Origin: Icerya purchasi | Lineage: Eukaryota > Arthropoda > Insecta > Hemiptera > Monophlebidae | NCBI GenBank assembly: GCA_039619475.1 | Contig: CM077116.1 | Location: forward strand, 204,561,117 to 204,625,116 | Length of the DNA: 64,000 nt | Direction: 5' to 3' | Part shown: positions 38,431 through 49,900 of the stretch, piece after piece | How positions within the stretch are numbered: position 1 is the stretch's first letter | Layout of the letters: the number at the start of each line of letters is the position of its first letter | The notes under the pieces: model-generated | Told to the model about the DNA's origin: nothing | Database searches by the model: none | What the model saw: the letters and a program-made list of their open reading frames with translations, nothing else | Program-made: the position numbers and the translations under genes

Positions 38431-40070
38431 GTGCCGTGTACAGCTGCCGGGGCTATTACGACACTATGGCAATCGGAGAGTTAAATGGTTCGAAATAGGT
38501 TAGTTGTATAAAGAAACCGAATAGTGTCTGCAATGTTCAAAGGCGAGTTGGCCAAAGACGACTGCAAAGACACTATCCGGTGCTTGGCGCGCTGGAGCGC
38601 GAAGGATGGGCACTCCAGGAGCAGGTGTTTCACTGTAGGAGAGGGGGGAAGGGAACAAAAGGGGCATTTAAAAGGGGGCTCGCAATTAAGTAGGAGATGA
38701 TCATGAGTCAGCGAAATATGACCAATGCGGAGTCTTGCCATAGCCACAAAGTGGGTTCGGGGGAGGTCTGAAGGAGGGAACCAAGGGTCAATTCCGTGTT
38801 TTATCTCTCTTAGAAAGCAAGATTGTCTAGTGAGCCAATCTTGCTTCCATTGGGATTGCACAAGAATTTTTATAGATTTTACTATGTCGGCGGGAAGAGG
38901 AGGGGAACAGGGCATGGGGCACGACAGTGTTGACTTAGCAGCGATGTCAGCTAAGTAATTACCCCTAGGAAGTCCGGTGTGGCTTGGCACCCATAAGAAA
39001 GTAATTTGGTGGGAGGATGATCTTAATTTTAGGATTAGGGATTGTATAGAGTTAGTCATGTAATTCGATGGGGATTGTTGGGGAAGGGACTCCAAAGCTG
39101 CTAGTGAATCAGATACAATCAAAATGCGGCTGTTGGGTGGAGGGGATTTAACTGTGGATTCGAGGGCTAGGAAAATGGCATAAAGTTCGGCATCGAGAAC
39201 GGAACAGTGGTCATGGTGGCGGGCGGACAACGAAACTATGTTAGAGTAAAAGGAACAAGCAGTAGGAGACGATTCGGAAACAGGGCATGATTTCGCGCCG
39301 TCAGTGAAGTAGGCTTGGTGATTTGAATATTTTTTAAGGGTTGCGAAGATTCTGGTGCAGAGGAGGGAGGAGGAGATTTTTCCCCTGGAGAAATGTACAA
39401 GGGAATAATCGATTTCAGCTGGTAGGGTAGCCCAGGGTGGAAGAGGAGGTGGTGTATTGAGGTTTTTGAAGTGTTGGAGGTCGATGTTGGAGTCTAATAG
39501 GATTTTTGTTAGACGAGGGAGCGCGCCATTAGGAGGTGTGGGGTAAGGATCACAAAGTTCAAGAAGGAAGACTCTTAAAGAATCGCGGAAGGAGTGTAAG
39601 AATCTTTGAAAGTGTAAGGGTGGAGAACCCAATAAGGATTGGAGGCTGTGCGTGGGGGACGTATGGTGCGCACCTAGTATTAATCGAAGAGAAGAATTTT
39701 GTAGTGGGTTCAACATTTTGAGAAGGGATGGGGAGGCGGTAGAATACAATGAGCATCCGTAGGAGAGACGGCTGAGGATAAGAGATTGGAAAAGTGTTAG
39801 CAGAAGCTTGGGGGGAGAGTTATGGTTTTTGTGGGATAGATATTTTAATGTAGTGATATATTTTCTGCACTTCTTTTTAAGAGATTGCAGGTGAGGCCGC
39901 CAGGATAATTTGCTATCGAAAATGATCCCGAGGAAAGTTGCTGTACTGGAGTGAAAAGTGAATGTTTCAAATCTTATCCCAAATGCTTTCGGAATGAATT
40001 TCGTTCCGAATAATTTCAATGTACCTATCTCGAATGTATTACAGACCCTTAATTTATTGCACAGCTTCAA
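38399..40070 (-). mobile_element. LINE fragment (I/R1/Jockey-like) with RNase H, 5'-truncated
   Basis: On the minus strand a long open frame is followed by a short 3' UTR and a poly(A) tail (T run at 38400-38429 on the plus strand). The fragment begins within the last part of the reverse transcriptase, so most of the catalytic domain and the endonuclease are missing. It is the best preserved LINE in the window. The exact 5' junction lies in about 39960-40070. Confidence 0.8.
38481..40070 (-). CDS. LINE ORF2 C-terminal part: RT thumb, RNase H, CCHC knuckle
   Basis: The frame has 529 codons without a stop. Residues 40-60 (HSSTATFLGIIFDSKLSW) are the FLGxxFDxxLxW block at the end of non-LTR reverse transcriptases. 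Residues 255-390 form an RNase H domain with all four acidic residues visible: D257 (FTDGAKS), E295 (DAELYAI), D321 (VSDSLAAL) and D375 (after WVPSHTG, in NYLADIAAK). A zinc knuckle of the form C469-x2-C472-x9-H482-x4-C487 follows. In the full element this part would help remove template RNA during target-primed insertion. The annotated Met lies in upstream sequence and is not a native start, since the polymerase core is absent. The open frame over 1.5 kb implies a fairly recent copy. Confidence 0.8.
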   Translation of the reverse strand: MKLCNKLRVCNTFEIGTLKLFGTKFIPKAFGIRFETFTFHSSTATFLGIIFDSKLSWRPHLQSLKKKCRKYITTLKYLSHKNHNSPPKLLLTLFQSLILSRLSYGCSLYSTASPSLLKMLNPLQNSSLRLILGAHHTSPTHSLQSLLGSPPLHFQRFLHSFRDSLRVFLLELCDPYPTPPNGALPRLTKILLDSNIDLQHFKNLNTPPPLPPWATLPAEIDYSLVHFSRGKISSSLLCTRIFATLKKYSNHQAYFTDGAKSCPVSESSPTACSFYSNIVSLSARHHDHCSVLDAELYAIFLALESTVKSPPPNSRILIVSDSLAALESLPQQSPSNYMTNSIQSLILKLRSSSHQITFLWVPSHTGLPRGNYLADIAAKSTLSCPMPCSPPLPADIVKSIKILVQSQWKQDWLTRQSCFLREIKHGIDPWFPPSDLPRTHFVAMARLRIGHISLTHDHLLLNCEPPFKCPFCSLPPSPTVKHLLLECPSFALQRAKHRIVSLQSSLANSPLNIADTIRFLYTTNLFRTI

Positions 40071-42217
40071 TTATAGATATGCAATTATAGATATGCGTTT
40101 GCCACAGCGTGTTCTATTTAGGCACATTCTGTTTACAAACCGTCCGAGATTGTAAAAATTAATGACATGCTTTTAGCTCATCGGTACCAATGAAATTATT
40201 CCAGTTGAGAAGATAGTTCACCGTAATCTCCGAAAAAAAAATATATATATATATCTTATACATATATATAATTCTAATCGTCAACTACTTCAATGGTATC
40301 CTTCACATTTGCCGGCAGATTTAGACTGTACTACGAAAGTTGATGAGTGTTATCCAAAGGAATTACGCGGTATCGCGAATATCATAAAACTTAATTTATT
40401 ACTTAATATTCATTTAACAGTAGTTGGCGGCAAAATGAAAAACGTGCCAACGGGTGGTAAGATTTATCGTCTGTTCGGTCAGTACATATTCTAAACAAAT
40501 GAAGATAAAATTATCGGAAACTTGTTTCCGGTGAACTAGGAAATTACAAGGCCAATTTGTTCCAGTTAAATTATGAAAACTTCTGCGGATAAGGCTTATC
40601 GACATCACGCAGTTTGATCAAATAAGATGGATAATACGTTTTACTGCGACGTTAGTGTACTAATGTGAGATTAACGAATTGTTCAGTGGGATTTAAACAA
40701 ACTTTGTTTAGTAAATTATGCGGGAAAGAAGGTAAAATGGTATATATTATGTGTTCGTATTCCGTGCATACTGCGGCCGTGTAGTAAGAGAGAAAAAATA
40801 AAACATCCCCTACCGAACTGCCATTGTTCCACGTCATATTTTTGTTAATTACACGTTTAATTTGTTATTTCTTACTTCGTTATTGTTTACCACGCTCGAA
40901 TTCCTTCCTCGGTAAGCGGGAGCTCGTCTGACGGAGTCGTGATAGAAGGCACGAACACGGCCGAGATCACGCGACTAAATATGTCGTTTATGATGAAATA
41001 AAAAAGAAAACGGGAAAACTTCTCAAACACGACATTACTATAGCATAAAAAGAGACGCCGGCAGTCATAAACAGCGCAAAACAAACACGTTATAAAAATC
41101 ATGTCGTAGAGGAAATTCGACGGTTCGTCTGAAATTGTTCGGCAATGGACGCACGAAATTATTCTTTAAGTTGTAACGATGCTGAGGACGGCGCGCAACG
41201 AGCAACTATTTACATTTCTCAGCTCGATGTTTGTCTCGGACGATGCTGCGCATCTTTGAAGGATGAAAATTTTATAAACCTTCCTACAAAAGCCATTTCT
41301 AGCAACACTGAACAATCGACCTGGACAAGAAATGCCATCACCGAAGAGTGAGAAATGTTTTCAATTCGCTTAGAATTGAAGCCAGTTTCAAACGCTGTGC
41401 GCATTGCACCTTAGTTAAAAATTCACCGGCGACGTACATCAAATAATTCGATGTAGCACAGGTATAGGCGAGATCGTTTCGATATGAAATCCCGAGAGCA
41501 TATAAAACTATTTCAAACTGCGGCGAGGCGTCAGAGAATTGTTGCAAGGCAGCGCAGAGTAAATCTGATATCAGGCGTTACAAAAAGGTTTTTTGCTTTT
41601 CGGCGAATAGAGCTTTCGTTATTTAATTTTTCAAGACGTCAAATTGGTGGTCAGAAACTAAAACGAACAGACTTTTTATAACACTGTTTCCGGCTAAAAT
41701 CTTACAAAACGGATAAGACAAATCAATTACCGCACACATCATAAGGATCCTCTTAAAAAATATAAAAATGTTACGGAGTAGCGACACACACTAATCTGAA
41801 GCTACTTAATCAAGTCATCTCAGTCGAAATGAATTCGAATATCTCTAGTCCTAAGCTTCCTCAGCGAGTCAAATGGAATTACCGTCATCTGCTGATGTTA
41901 AAGTATGAAAATGTCGAATTGGAAAAAAATTCTTTTACTGTTTAAATTGATACCCCTGAAGCAAGTAGATCCGTGGCTAACAATAAGAGAGTTTTTTTCT
42001 TTATTAAACTTTTACAGAAAACACATAAAGCAACAGACACCGATGTTTTGAAAAGAGAAAAAATAAGCGACTTTTCTTTGGTCACAGTTTTGAATCATAG
42101 GCAGTATGGTATTCCTACATATGTCAGGAGTTCTGTTATAAATAATTCAGTATTACGCAGTTTAAATTAAGAGGATAAATTTGTTATCGCCGTACACATA
42201 GAGGGAAATATAATTGT

Positions 42218-42219
<2 letters not shown>
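40071..42219. other. Non-coding stretch
   Basis: A (TA)n run lies at about 40241-40258. No gene, TIR pair or RNA is recognised. Open frames of 60-70 codons on both strands overlap each other and lack motifs. Confidence 0.5.

Positions 42220-42248
<29 letters not shown>
42220..42248. repeat. (TA)n microsatellite
   Basis: About 28 bases of TA repeats lie directly beside the LINE reverse-transcriptase fragment. Confidence 0.85.
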
Positions 42249-42250
<2 letters not shown>

Positions 42251-42259
42251 ATTAAGATC

Positions 42260-42600
42260 AATTCGTCCAAGTCGGCGCATGTTACATTCACAACCAGACG
42301 CAGTACATGTCCTCCTGTTGATCTTGATGGTCCCATTCCACAGGGAAATAAAGCTTGGGTTTTGGCGTCCCCTGTGGAAATCAACACATATTGTTTTTGT
42401 TAAGGAGAAGGTCAGACTGTTATCATTGGACCACTTTTGTAAATTTTCGATGGATTTTTGGAGGATATTTTGAGCGTTTCTAGGATGGTTGGATGATAAG
42501 GATATATATTCAGGTGATCAAGGTAGAGCCGAGACTAGTTCCTGTCGAAAATGTAGACGGAAGCCATTTTAAAATTAAGGAACTTGTGCTTCTTTGGTAA
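42260..42600 (-). mobile_element. LINE reverse transcriptase fragment
   Basis: On the minus strand RLYLDHLNIY (near 42520) sits where a YADDxxIY catalytic block would be, with the two Asp positions degraded. It is followed in a shifted frame by NAQNILQKSIENLQKWSND and then NSLTFSLTKTICVDFHRGR, the LQxxIxxLxxWxxxNGLxFSxxKTxxVxF block of I/R1/Jockey-like reverse transcriptases. This is the part just upstream of where the fragment at 38.4-40.1 kb starts, so the two could come from one family. The copy is clearly inactive. Confidence 0.65.
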
Positions 42601-44039
42601 ATGTGCACAAAAGGGGACATGAGTGTAGATAACTGTACCGTAATGTGTACTAGAATAGACGTAAATTGAAGTTTTTCTCTTATAATATTTTAAATTACGA
42701 ATTAACTTGCACTTTGAAATTGTTAATTAAACATTTAAGATTAATAATATAATTATTAGGTGTATTATAGTTATCGCGGCACATTTCAGATTTGGTGCAG
42801 CAGCACTGTTAAATAAGGCGTGATTTATCGCATCTTTATCAAACTGCACCGGATTACACCGATTAAATGTAGGATATTATCTGGCTCTTATTAGGCCTCT
42901 GCTTCTTTGTTTGCAAACATTATATAACTGCGTGACGTATTATACGGTCCGGCAACACTGTTATCACAATCGTGAATGTGAGCATCGACATTTGTTGCTA
43001 TATTCGATAACCGATTTGATTTTGACATCCTCGTACGGTACTATTATCAGCCGGACGAAATAAGTCAATGGTATCTGCCAAGAGGAATAAAGTTAAATAG
43101 CAACATCGCTTCCACAATTTAAACTTTGACAATTTAAATTTCGACAATCGAAACTTATACAACTAACTTAGTCATACACAAGAATCATGTGAAATAAACG
43201 TTGACTGATCAAGCAGAAAAAACAAGCTGCATTCTTTTTAATGTAAAATTACAAAACCTACGCTAAGAAATAGAACATTTCAAAATGAAAGCAGGCGTAG
43301 AATTCGGTAGGAAACATGAATATTTAAAGATTCGCGCACCCACCATCAAAACTATTCCTTTACTGCCAACGCGCGAATATTATCTAGCCGAAAAATGCCG
43401 AGTTCTTCACACGATTCTCTACGCTTTCTTATAAAAGTAAAAAATGCTTTAAGAAAAATTTCACATCGTTTCCCTAGTCCGAAAGACAGCTCTTCAACCA
43501 TATAGGCTGTCGAAATATCACTAATCCGTTTGTGAACCTTTCAAGCCGAGCTTACCCACGACCACGTCAATAGCAGACGGATACTGTTATGAGAAAATTA
43601 TGCCTAGCGCAATATGTCCCACTGTTAATTGCATATTGTTCTCCACTGCAATACTTTAAGTACTGAATAGATTTTCCGCATGTAACCGAAAAAACTCACC
43701 GAAAAAGTATATTTTTTATCAAACGGAAGCGATGATATTAACGCATGAAATTCCGATTAATCTATTAATAAAAATGAAAAGAGGATATTGTGATAAGTTT
43801 TAAACAACATTTAATACCTCAATTAGAGTCGGCACGGAAATCACAAAATATCTAGAAACAATTTATTGAATATTTAATGCGGTTTTTAATTATTATTGCA
43901 ATTTGAATTTAGTGTACCTAGACTCTCATTTAGATATGAATGTTGTTTAAGAACAATTATCATGTCTCGCTCCTTTAAAGATATTTTACTGTGTAAGATA
44001 TATTATCTTTCATAGAACCCGTCAATTCTCAATTTCCAT
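42601..44039. other. Non-coding stretch
   Basis: Nothing is recognised on either strand. The composition is ordinary AT-rich. Confidence 0.5.
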
Positions 44040-45300
44040 CTCATGTAATCGTGTTCACGGACCGGTTCGAAGATGCCCGGAGGTGTCCGTGCCTTTTTTA
44101 TCTTCCCGAATTTCGATTTTTCAGAATATTTTCGTCTAAACGAATTAATAACTATCCTACGTTCCCTTTATTTTCACTTCCTCCAATCAATTATCCTCGA
44201 AATTCTTAATTATATCTCACTCCATGAGCGCCCTTCAATTCATTCTCCTCTACCTGATAATTTCTGCGATTTTATTATTCTCCATATATGTTCATTTATC
44301 CGCGTTTTTTCTATTCCATTCGAATTGATTTGCTGTGGGTCCTTAGCCGTTCAGGTATTTTTGGCAACGAAGCGGCGGACACTTTGGTTCACGTTGCTGC
44401 TTTTTCTTGTGTTTCTTAAAAAAAAAAAAAGAAATCCCATCCTCTAGTTTCCTTCCGTTGTTGTGTAAAAGTGTTCATCTTAGCTAACAATTGTTTCTTT
44501 TATCTAGATCAATCCCATCAATCGGTAGTTCTTTCTGTTTCCTTCATTTTGTCATATTGTTGTCATCTCCATTATTCGTCTGAAAATTCTTAAGCCATAC
44601 TCTGCTACTTTCCTTCCGTTTTCGTTTTTCGCTGGTTTGCGCTCCGTACTGTCCTCTTCACTTAAACGAAGAGCGTGTTTGCCATGCTGCTCATGTGTTT
44701 ACTAAGTGTTCACCTCTTTTTGTTGAGCATTCCACTGTGTATTCCAGTTTACTGCGACATGGTCTTCCTACTCCGTATTGCGCCTCTTATATCTTGCATC
44801 TTCCTTCTCTACGCATAGTTTCCGCTATAATGATTACTTCCCGTCAACAATATTCTATATGTAGTATTAAGATATAATTGGATTTGTTCCTTTTCTAATT
44901 GTTTCTGGATAGAGGTTCCTGAAACTTATGGTTCTTTTTGCTCGGCAGAATTTGTAGATCTTGTTTCATTTTGTTTTGAATTGGTTTCTTAATTTTTCGG
45001 TCCAGATTAAATTTCATTTTATTTATTCATTAAATTTTTATCTTTACTTATTTTCTTCTTTTACTTTGTATTTACTCTTTTTTTTATTTATTTTTGCGTT
45101 TATTGTTTTACTTGCACTTAATTTGTGGATGTTATTTTGTATTTTTAGATTTTATACTATATATTCCATGTAAATTTTTGTATAATTTAAGTTTTATTTC
45201 CGCTACTAGCGTAGCGCGTTTATGGAATTTTTGCAATAGTAGTAGTAATTATTATAAATAAATAAATTAATTAATTAAAAATTAATAAAAAAAAAAAAAA
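44040..45300 (+). mobile_element. LINE 3' fragment: RNase H remnant, tail and poly(A)
   Basis: The plus strand carries an RNase H remnant. A GSKMPGGVRAFFIFP-like start near 44070 corresponds to the TDGS-type first block. LLWVLSRSGIFGNEAADTL at about 44326-44382 corresponds to WVPSHxGIxGNExAD. Further on is a FVEHSTVYSS piece (about 44710) and PYCASYIL (about 44773). The fragment ends in AT-rich UTR and an A run near 45285-45300. The 124-codon frame at 44073-44447 mixes the true frame with shifts. PYCASYIL recurs in the fragment at 51.3-51.9 kb, so both are one family. Confidence 0.65.
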
Positions 45301-45318
45301 ATATTTTATGAATTATGA

Positions 45319-45470
45319 AACACTATAAACACGGAAGTCTTTATTAAAAATCAAAAAATTCAATATTTTCTGACTTTTCTGATTTTTAATGAAAATTTTT
45401 GCGTTCAGTGTTTCACAATTTTTAAAATATTATTTAAAGAATCACCGGGAGGCGTGTTATAATTATGTTA
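45319..45470. repeat. Short AT-rich palindrome and dispersed repeat
   Basis: AAACACTATAAACACGG (about 45319) followed by TTTATTAAAAATCAAAAAA pairs with the segment ending GTTCAGTGTTT near 45413, giving arms of about 40 bases. The right part continues into blocks shared with 26490-26580 (AATATTATTTAAAGAA). No reading frame is present, and a non-autonomous foldback element is possible. Confidence 0.45.
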
Positions 45471-45623
45471 AAATGAGTAATATTGCAAAAATTCATTTTT
45501 ACAATAAAGAAAGCCCTTATATTCGTGTGTACATTCATTATGACTTTTGAACATTGTAAATAGTTTGAGGTATTTTAAATACGCAACAGTTTTTCTTAAT
45601 TTTTCTTTGACGAATCGATAATA

Positions 45624-46909
45624 CACGGTCCGTCCGGAAAGTTCTGGGATTAATGCGATAAAAAATCGAAAAATTGAGATAAAAATTTTTAATTTCTAAG
45701 ACACTCTACATAGTTACCATTCAACATAATACACCGCTCAGCTCGTTCCTGGAGCGCCTGGAAGCTCCTGGAAAAGGAGTCGATTTGTATCCTGTTTAAT
45801 TCCCTTGTCACAGCTGCTTGGATGGCTAGAATATCGTCAAGGCGGTTTTCAGCTTGGGGAATAGAAAATAGTCACACGGACTCAGGTCTGGCAAATAGGG
45901 GGGGTGGTGCAACACGGGGACCTGTTTTTTCGCCAGAAACTGAGTGACAACTTCTGAGGTGTGAGCTGGCGCAGAAGGAAAAAATCTTTTGACTCCCATA
46001 AATCGGGCCGTACACGTCGGATTCGGTTGCAAAGTCGTTCCATAACGCCTAGATAGAAGGCTCCATTCACCGTAGCACCTGGAGGTAAAAATTCTTTGTG
46101 TACGATGCCGCGTGAGTCGTAAAAAGCGATCAGCATTGTCTTCGTTTTCGATTTCACCAAGCGAACTTTGGTTGGCCGCGGCGATCCTTTGCCCAACCAG
46201 GCACTCGACTGACGTTTCGTGGTAGGATCATACTGAAAGACCCATGTCTCATTTCCAGCAATGATTTTATCGAGCACAGAAGGGTCATTTTTGACGATTT
46301 CAACGAGATTGCGGCATGAGTTCTCGCGCTGCTCTTTCTGCTCGGGTGTCAGAGAGTGTGGAACGAACTTTGCGCAGACCTTCCGCTTACCCAAAACGTC
46401 ACGAAGCAGCTCGTGGACGACTGTTTTACCGATATTCAACTCTTCTGCTATCATACGGCATGGTAGGTGATGGTCGGCGGCGGGTAAGGACCGAATTCGA
46501 TCGACGTTTTCATCGGCTGAGCTCGTTGATGGACGCCCCGCCTTTGGATCGTCTTCGAGGGACTGTCGGCCTTCTTTAAAACGTTTAAACCACTCGAATG
46601 TCTTTGACCTTGATAGACAACCATCGCCGTACACTCGTTTCATATCCGCGAACGTTTCAGTAGCGGTTTTACCGAGATTACAATAAAACTTGATAACAGA
46701 TCTTTGCTCCATCTCGAAAATTGTGACAACGTGTTTTAAACGCGATAACGCGAATCGTTTCTCACCACGAAAAAATCACACTACCAGCCAACAAAAAATC
46801 ATGTGGGGTGTTGAAACCTAGTACTACGTCACTCGAGCAGTTTCAAACAGATAGCGTCAGTAGTTTCTCTGGAAAAAAATCAGTCCCGAAACTTTCCGGA
46901 CGGACGGTG
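45624..46909 (-). mobile_element. Mariner transposon, 1286 bp, inactive
   Basis: The ends read, inward, CACGGTCCGTCCGGAAAGTT (left) and CACCGTCCGTCCGGAAAGTT (right), differing at one base. Each is flanked by TA (45622-45623 and 46910-46911), the mariner target duplication. The length is typical of a full-size mariner. The transposase lies on the minus strand and is broken (separate entry). The TIRs are well preserved, so the copy is relatively recent and might still be moved by an active relative. Confidence 0.9.
45715..46712 (-). pseudogene. Mariner transposase, frameshifted and catalytically damaged
   Basis: Mariner transposases cut and paste the element through a DD34D catalytic triad. 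Here 276 codons are open from the Met at 46712. Residues 1-50 form the first helix-turn-helix (IKFYCNLGKTATETF ... LSRSKTFEWFKRFKEG), followed by a GRPSTS linker and a second helix-turn-helix around 85-105. The first catalytic Asp is replaced: GNETW with N154, where the family has GDExW. The frame then breaks near 45980, where the second catalytic block (HDNAPAHTS in the family) has lost HDN and leaves only APAHTSE. The third block (PYLPDLSPCDYFLFPKLK) is intact in the second frame (45826-46032). A third frame carries the tail (SFQALQERAERCI) to about 45715. The protein is inactive. Confidence 0.9.
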
Positions 46910-46911
46910 TA

Positions 46912-49900
46912 TAAGTTTTCCTTTGTTCCCGAGATAGTTTTTTTTGCAACAGGCCCGGGGGGCTTTAGCACTCCAGCTATCATTAGCTTGTTTTATCTCT
47001 TTTAATGTTTTTGTATTGTATAACCTTGCTTCGGGTCGCGGTTAATTTACTTGCCGGTTCATTCGAACAGTTTAAATTTAGTTGTTGAAATTTATTTCCA
47101 TCGCTAAGATGACGACCTGTTTACATAATGCTTACAGCAAATAATTCCATAAAATATGGCCACTGGGTTCCTCTGCGTGACGTTTTAAAACAACAGCCCC
47201 TTTTCTATTTCTTGGCCGCGAAAATTTTGCTTTTGTTTCTTTTTTTTTTATAAAGTAAAAATAATATATTATTTTTTAAATTTTTGGACACGCCAGCGGC
47301 ACTTAACAACTAGAAAAGTTAAAATAAGGGGTTAAATCGAGAGCCGATTAGAGATAGAGCATGGGAATAATTGAAGTACAAGTATTATAGCTGGGAATGG
47401 GAAGAATAGGATAAAGGAAGAATTATAAGGACCAGAAAGACCCAGTGCTACGATTTTAGAAAATAAAGAAGAATAAATTTACGACAGCAGTCGGGATGAT
47501 TGACTGATGTTCGAGGCAAGAAAATTTCAGAGTAAAAGAACATATCGGGCCAGAAAATCCGCTGGTACGTTGCCCTCAATGCCAAAATAATTGGAAACCC
47601 ACAAAAGGTCTATAGTAATAGAGCGGAATAAGGGCAAATTGAAAACAAGAGCTTATGGGTTTTAACGTGGATATGTTTGTGTTTTATGCACAACAAACAA
47701 CCTAGAAGAAAAATGGGTTGCGATTACGTCATCAACATTTTTTCAAATTATCTAGAAATTTTATTAGAACTGAAAAAAAATTCCTTTATTTCGCATTCTC
47801 TTTTAAATTAACGGGGAGCAGTAAAGTTTTTATTCTTTTTTTTCCATCTATATATTTTTGCATAATTTCAGAAAATTTCTAAATCCAAAAAAAAAAAAAA
47901 AAAAGGCTATATAATCCTTAAAAAAAAAAATTCACGATTCACAATGTTTCTGCAAATAGCGTAGAAAATAGCACTCATTTTTTTTTTCTTTTTTTTTTTT
48001 TGTGGTACACAGAGAACTTTTGTGTCGAGTTTAGTGAAAGGACTTTTCCGCCGATCTTTGCTTGTGAGGATGCATGGGGATTTTTTTCGTTTATTATATT
48101 TTTCGAAAGGCCGTACAAATTCTGGACATCTTCTTCTTAGTCCTTTTGTTAATTAAAATAAATACCACGATATTATATCCTGATAATCGCTTGCATGTGG
48201 AGGTACCATAACTTCTCTTTAATTCAAATATATGATAAATGTGCTTCGTGCGAGAAACAGACAATACACTTCTAACCTGCATTCGCAAGTTTTCGAAAGA
48301 AATTTCAATCACATTTTTCTTTAACTGCCGATGGCATTGATTCCGCCATTGAAATTCCTGAGAGTTTGAAAATTTCAGTTATCGCTCCGCTCGACTAGTT
48401 TTCGCGATCGACAAAAACACTAAAAATCTTTTTTCGGCGGATTGTTATTATGAAAGTCATTTGACTGGGTACCGTAGCGAAAACGGAATAAAAATTTTTA
48501 TTCAATTTAAAAATCGTAGTATAAAGTGGTAAATCAAAAACAGAAAAAACAAAAAAACTGCTTTTATTTCGATTTTTAAAAATTAGCTCTTTTACAATGC
48601 GAGCAATTTTGTATTATTTGTACTTTCAATGTTCTTGTTTATGAGTGATAACATCGGTTGCTAAAAATATTTCACTGAAGCTCGTTCGGTCCCGTTGCGG
48701 ACCAGATTTGCTAGATTCAATGCTAATCACTTAAACACCTATTTTTAGAAGAAAGATAATCGTTTTCTCAAAAAATTATCAGAACCAATGCCGTTTTTTT
48801 TTTTTTTTGCACCTGTGATTTTCGTCTTCGCAATCAGAACTAAAATCATTGCCACTGTCTGTAAACTTATTTTTTGAAGTGTAATTAACAAACTCGGAGA
48901 AATTATGTGGCTCCTGCAAATTCCAGACTTTTTTCTTTACATGGAGTTGTTTTAGTAAAATCAACACTCGTATTGAGTGTAAAATTTGTAATTTTAAAAT
49001 TTTATAAATTAATAAATGAATAAGAAAATATTAGATAAAATTAACACAGAAATAAAGTGCATGTAAAAATATCGAAATGTAAAACTGAAATGGCGCGCGG
49101 TCGCGCGGATCATTAATATCGGCGCTGCGCAAAATCGCTATACACGTAAAAATTAACTCGGCATTAAAATAGCGGGAGAGAGGCAGCGGTTGGAGAAGTA
49201 ATTTCAAACGGCGTCTGTAGATGAGCAAATATTGCGAGCCGAGCCGAGCCGTTTTACGAACATTACGTCACGATTTTTGGATTAACGGTGTCGAAAGTGT
49301 ATAGGAAACTTACATAGTAAATCGATGAAGATGAGTGAAATGGATAAACAAGAGAAATAAATCGGAAGACCATGTTGATACTGCTAATCCAATTTGCATC
49401 GAGCTTTTCTCCTTTGCGGTATGTTACCTGATCGCAATGAATCTTCCTCGCAAAGAAAATTCCCAGCACTCGTTTATATAACTGCTAAAATTTGAGTCCT
49501 AGTTTCCTCCCAACGTAAGAGCAGCTACAGCAGCTGTCTGTGCCGAATATTGAGTCATTTTGTTTTTATCTTCTCCAAGGAAATTTCGCTTTCATTAGTT
49601 TTTAATAGGCTAAAACTGAATCTGATAAAAAATACATAACCTGCAACGAAATATATTCAAATAAGAAGGCAATTTGGTGCGAGAAGTTCGAGATCCATAG
49701 AAACACTAGAAGTGGATAAAGCGAAAATCTACATTAAATAAAGTATTAATCCACTGTTTAGATGCCATCGAAATATATTTCAACAAGTATAATGACGGAG
49801 ATGAAATCCGAACAACAGATATTTGCAGATCGTTTCGATACCCCCGCAGAATTTCACACCCGCAGAAGAGACGAAGAAAAAACAATCGAAATTACTGAGA

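Noticed and set aside
44073..44447. 124-codon plus-strand open frame as an independent gene
   Set aside because: It overlaps the decayed RNase H of a LINE and switches out of the conserved frame. It is kept as part of that element, not as a gene.
48779..48967. 62-codon minus-strand frame with acidic and basic C-terminal runs
   Set aside because: Protein-like in part, but short, ending in a poly-K run from an A tract, with no recognised family or neighbouring exon.
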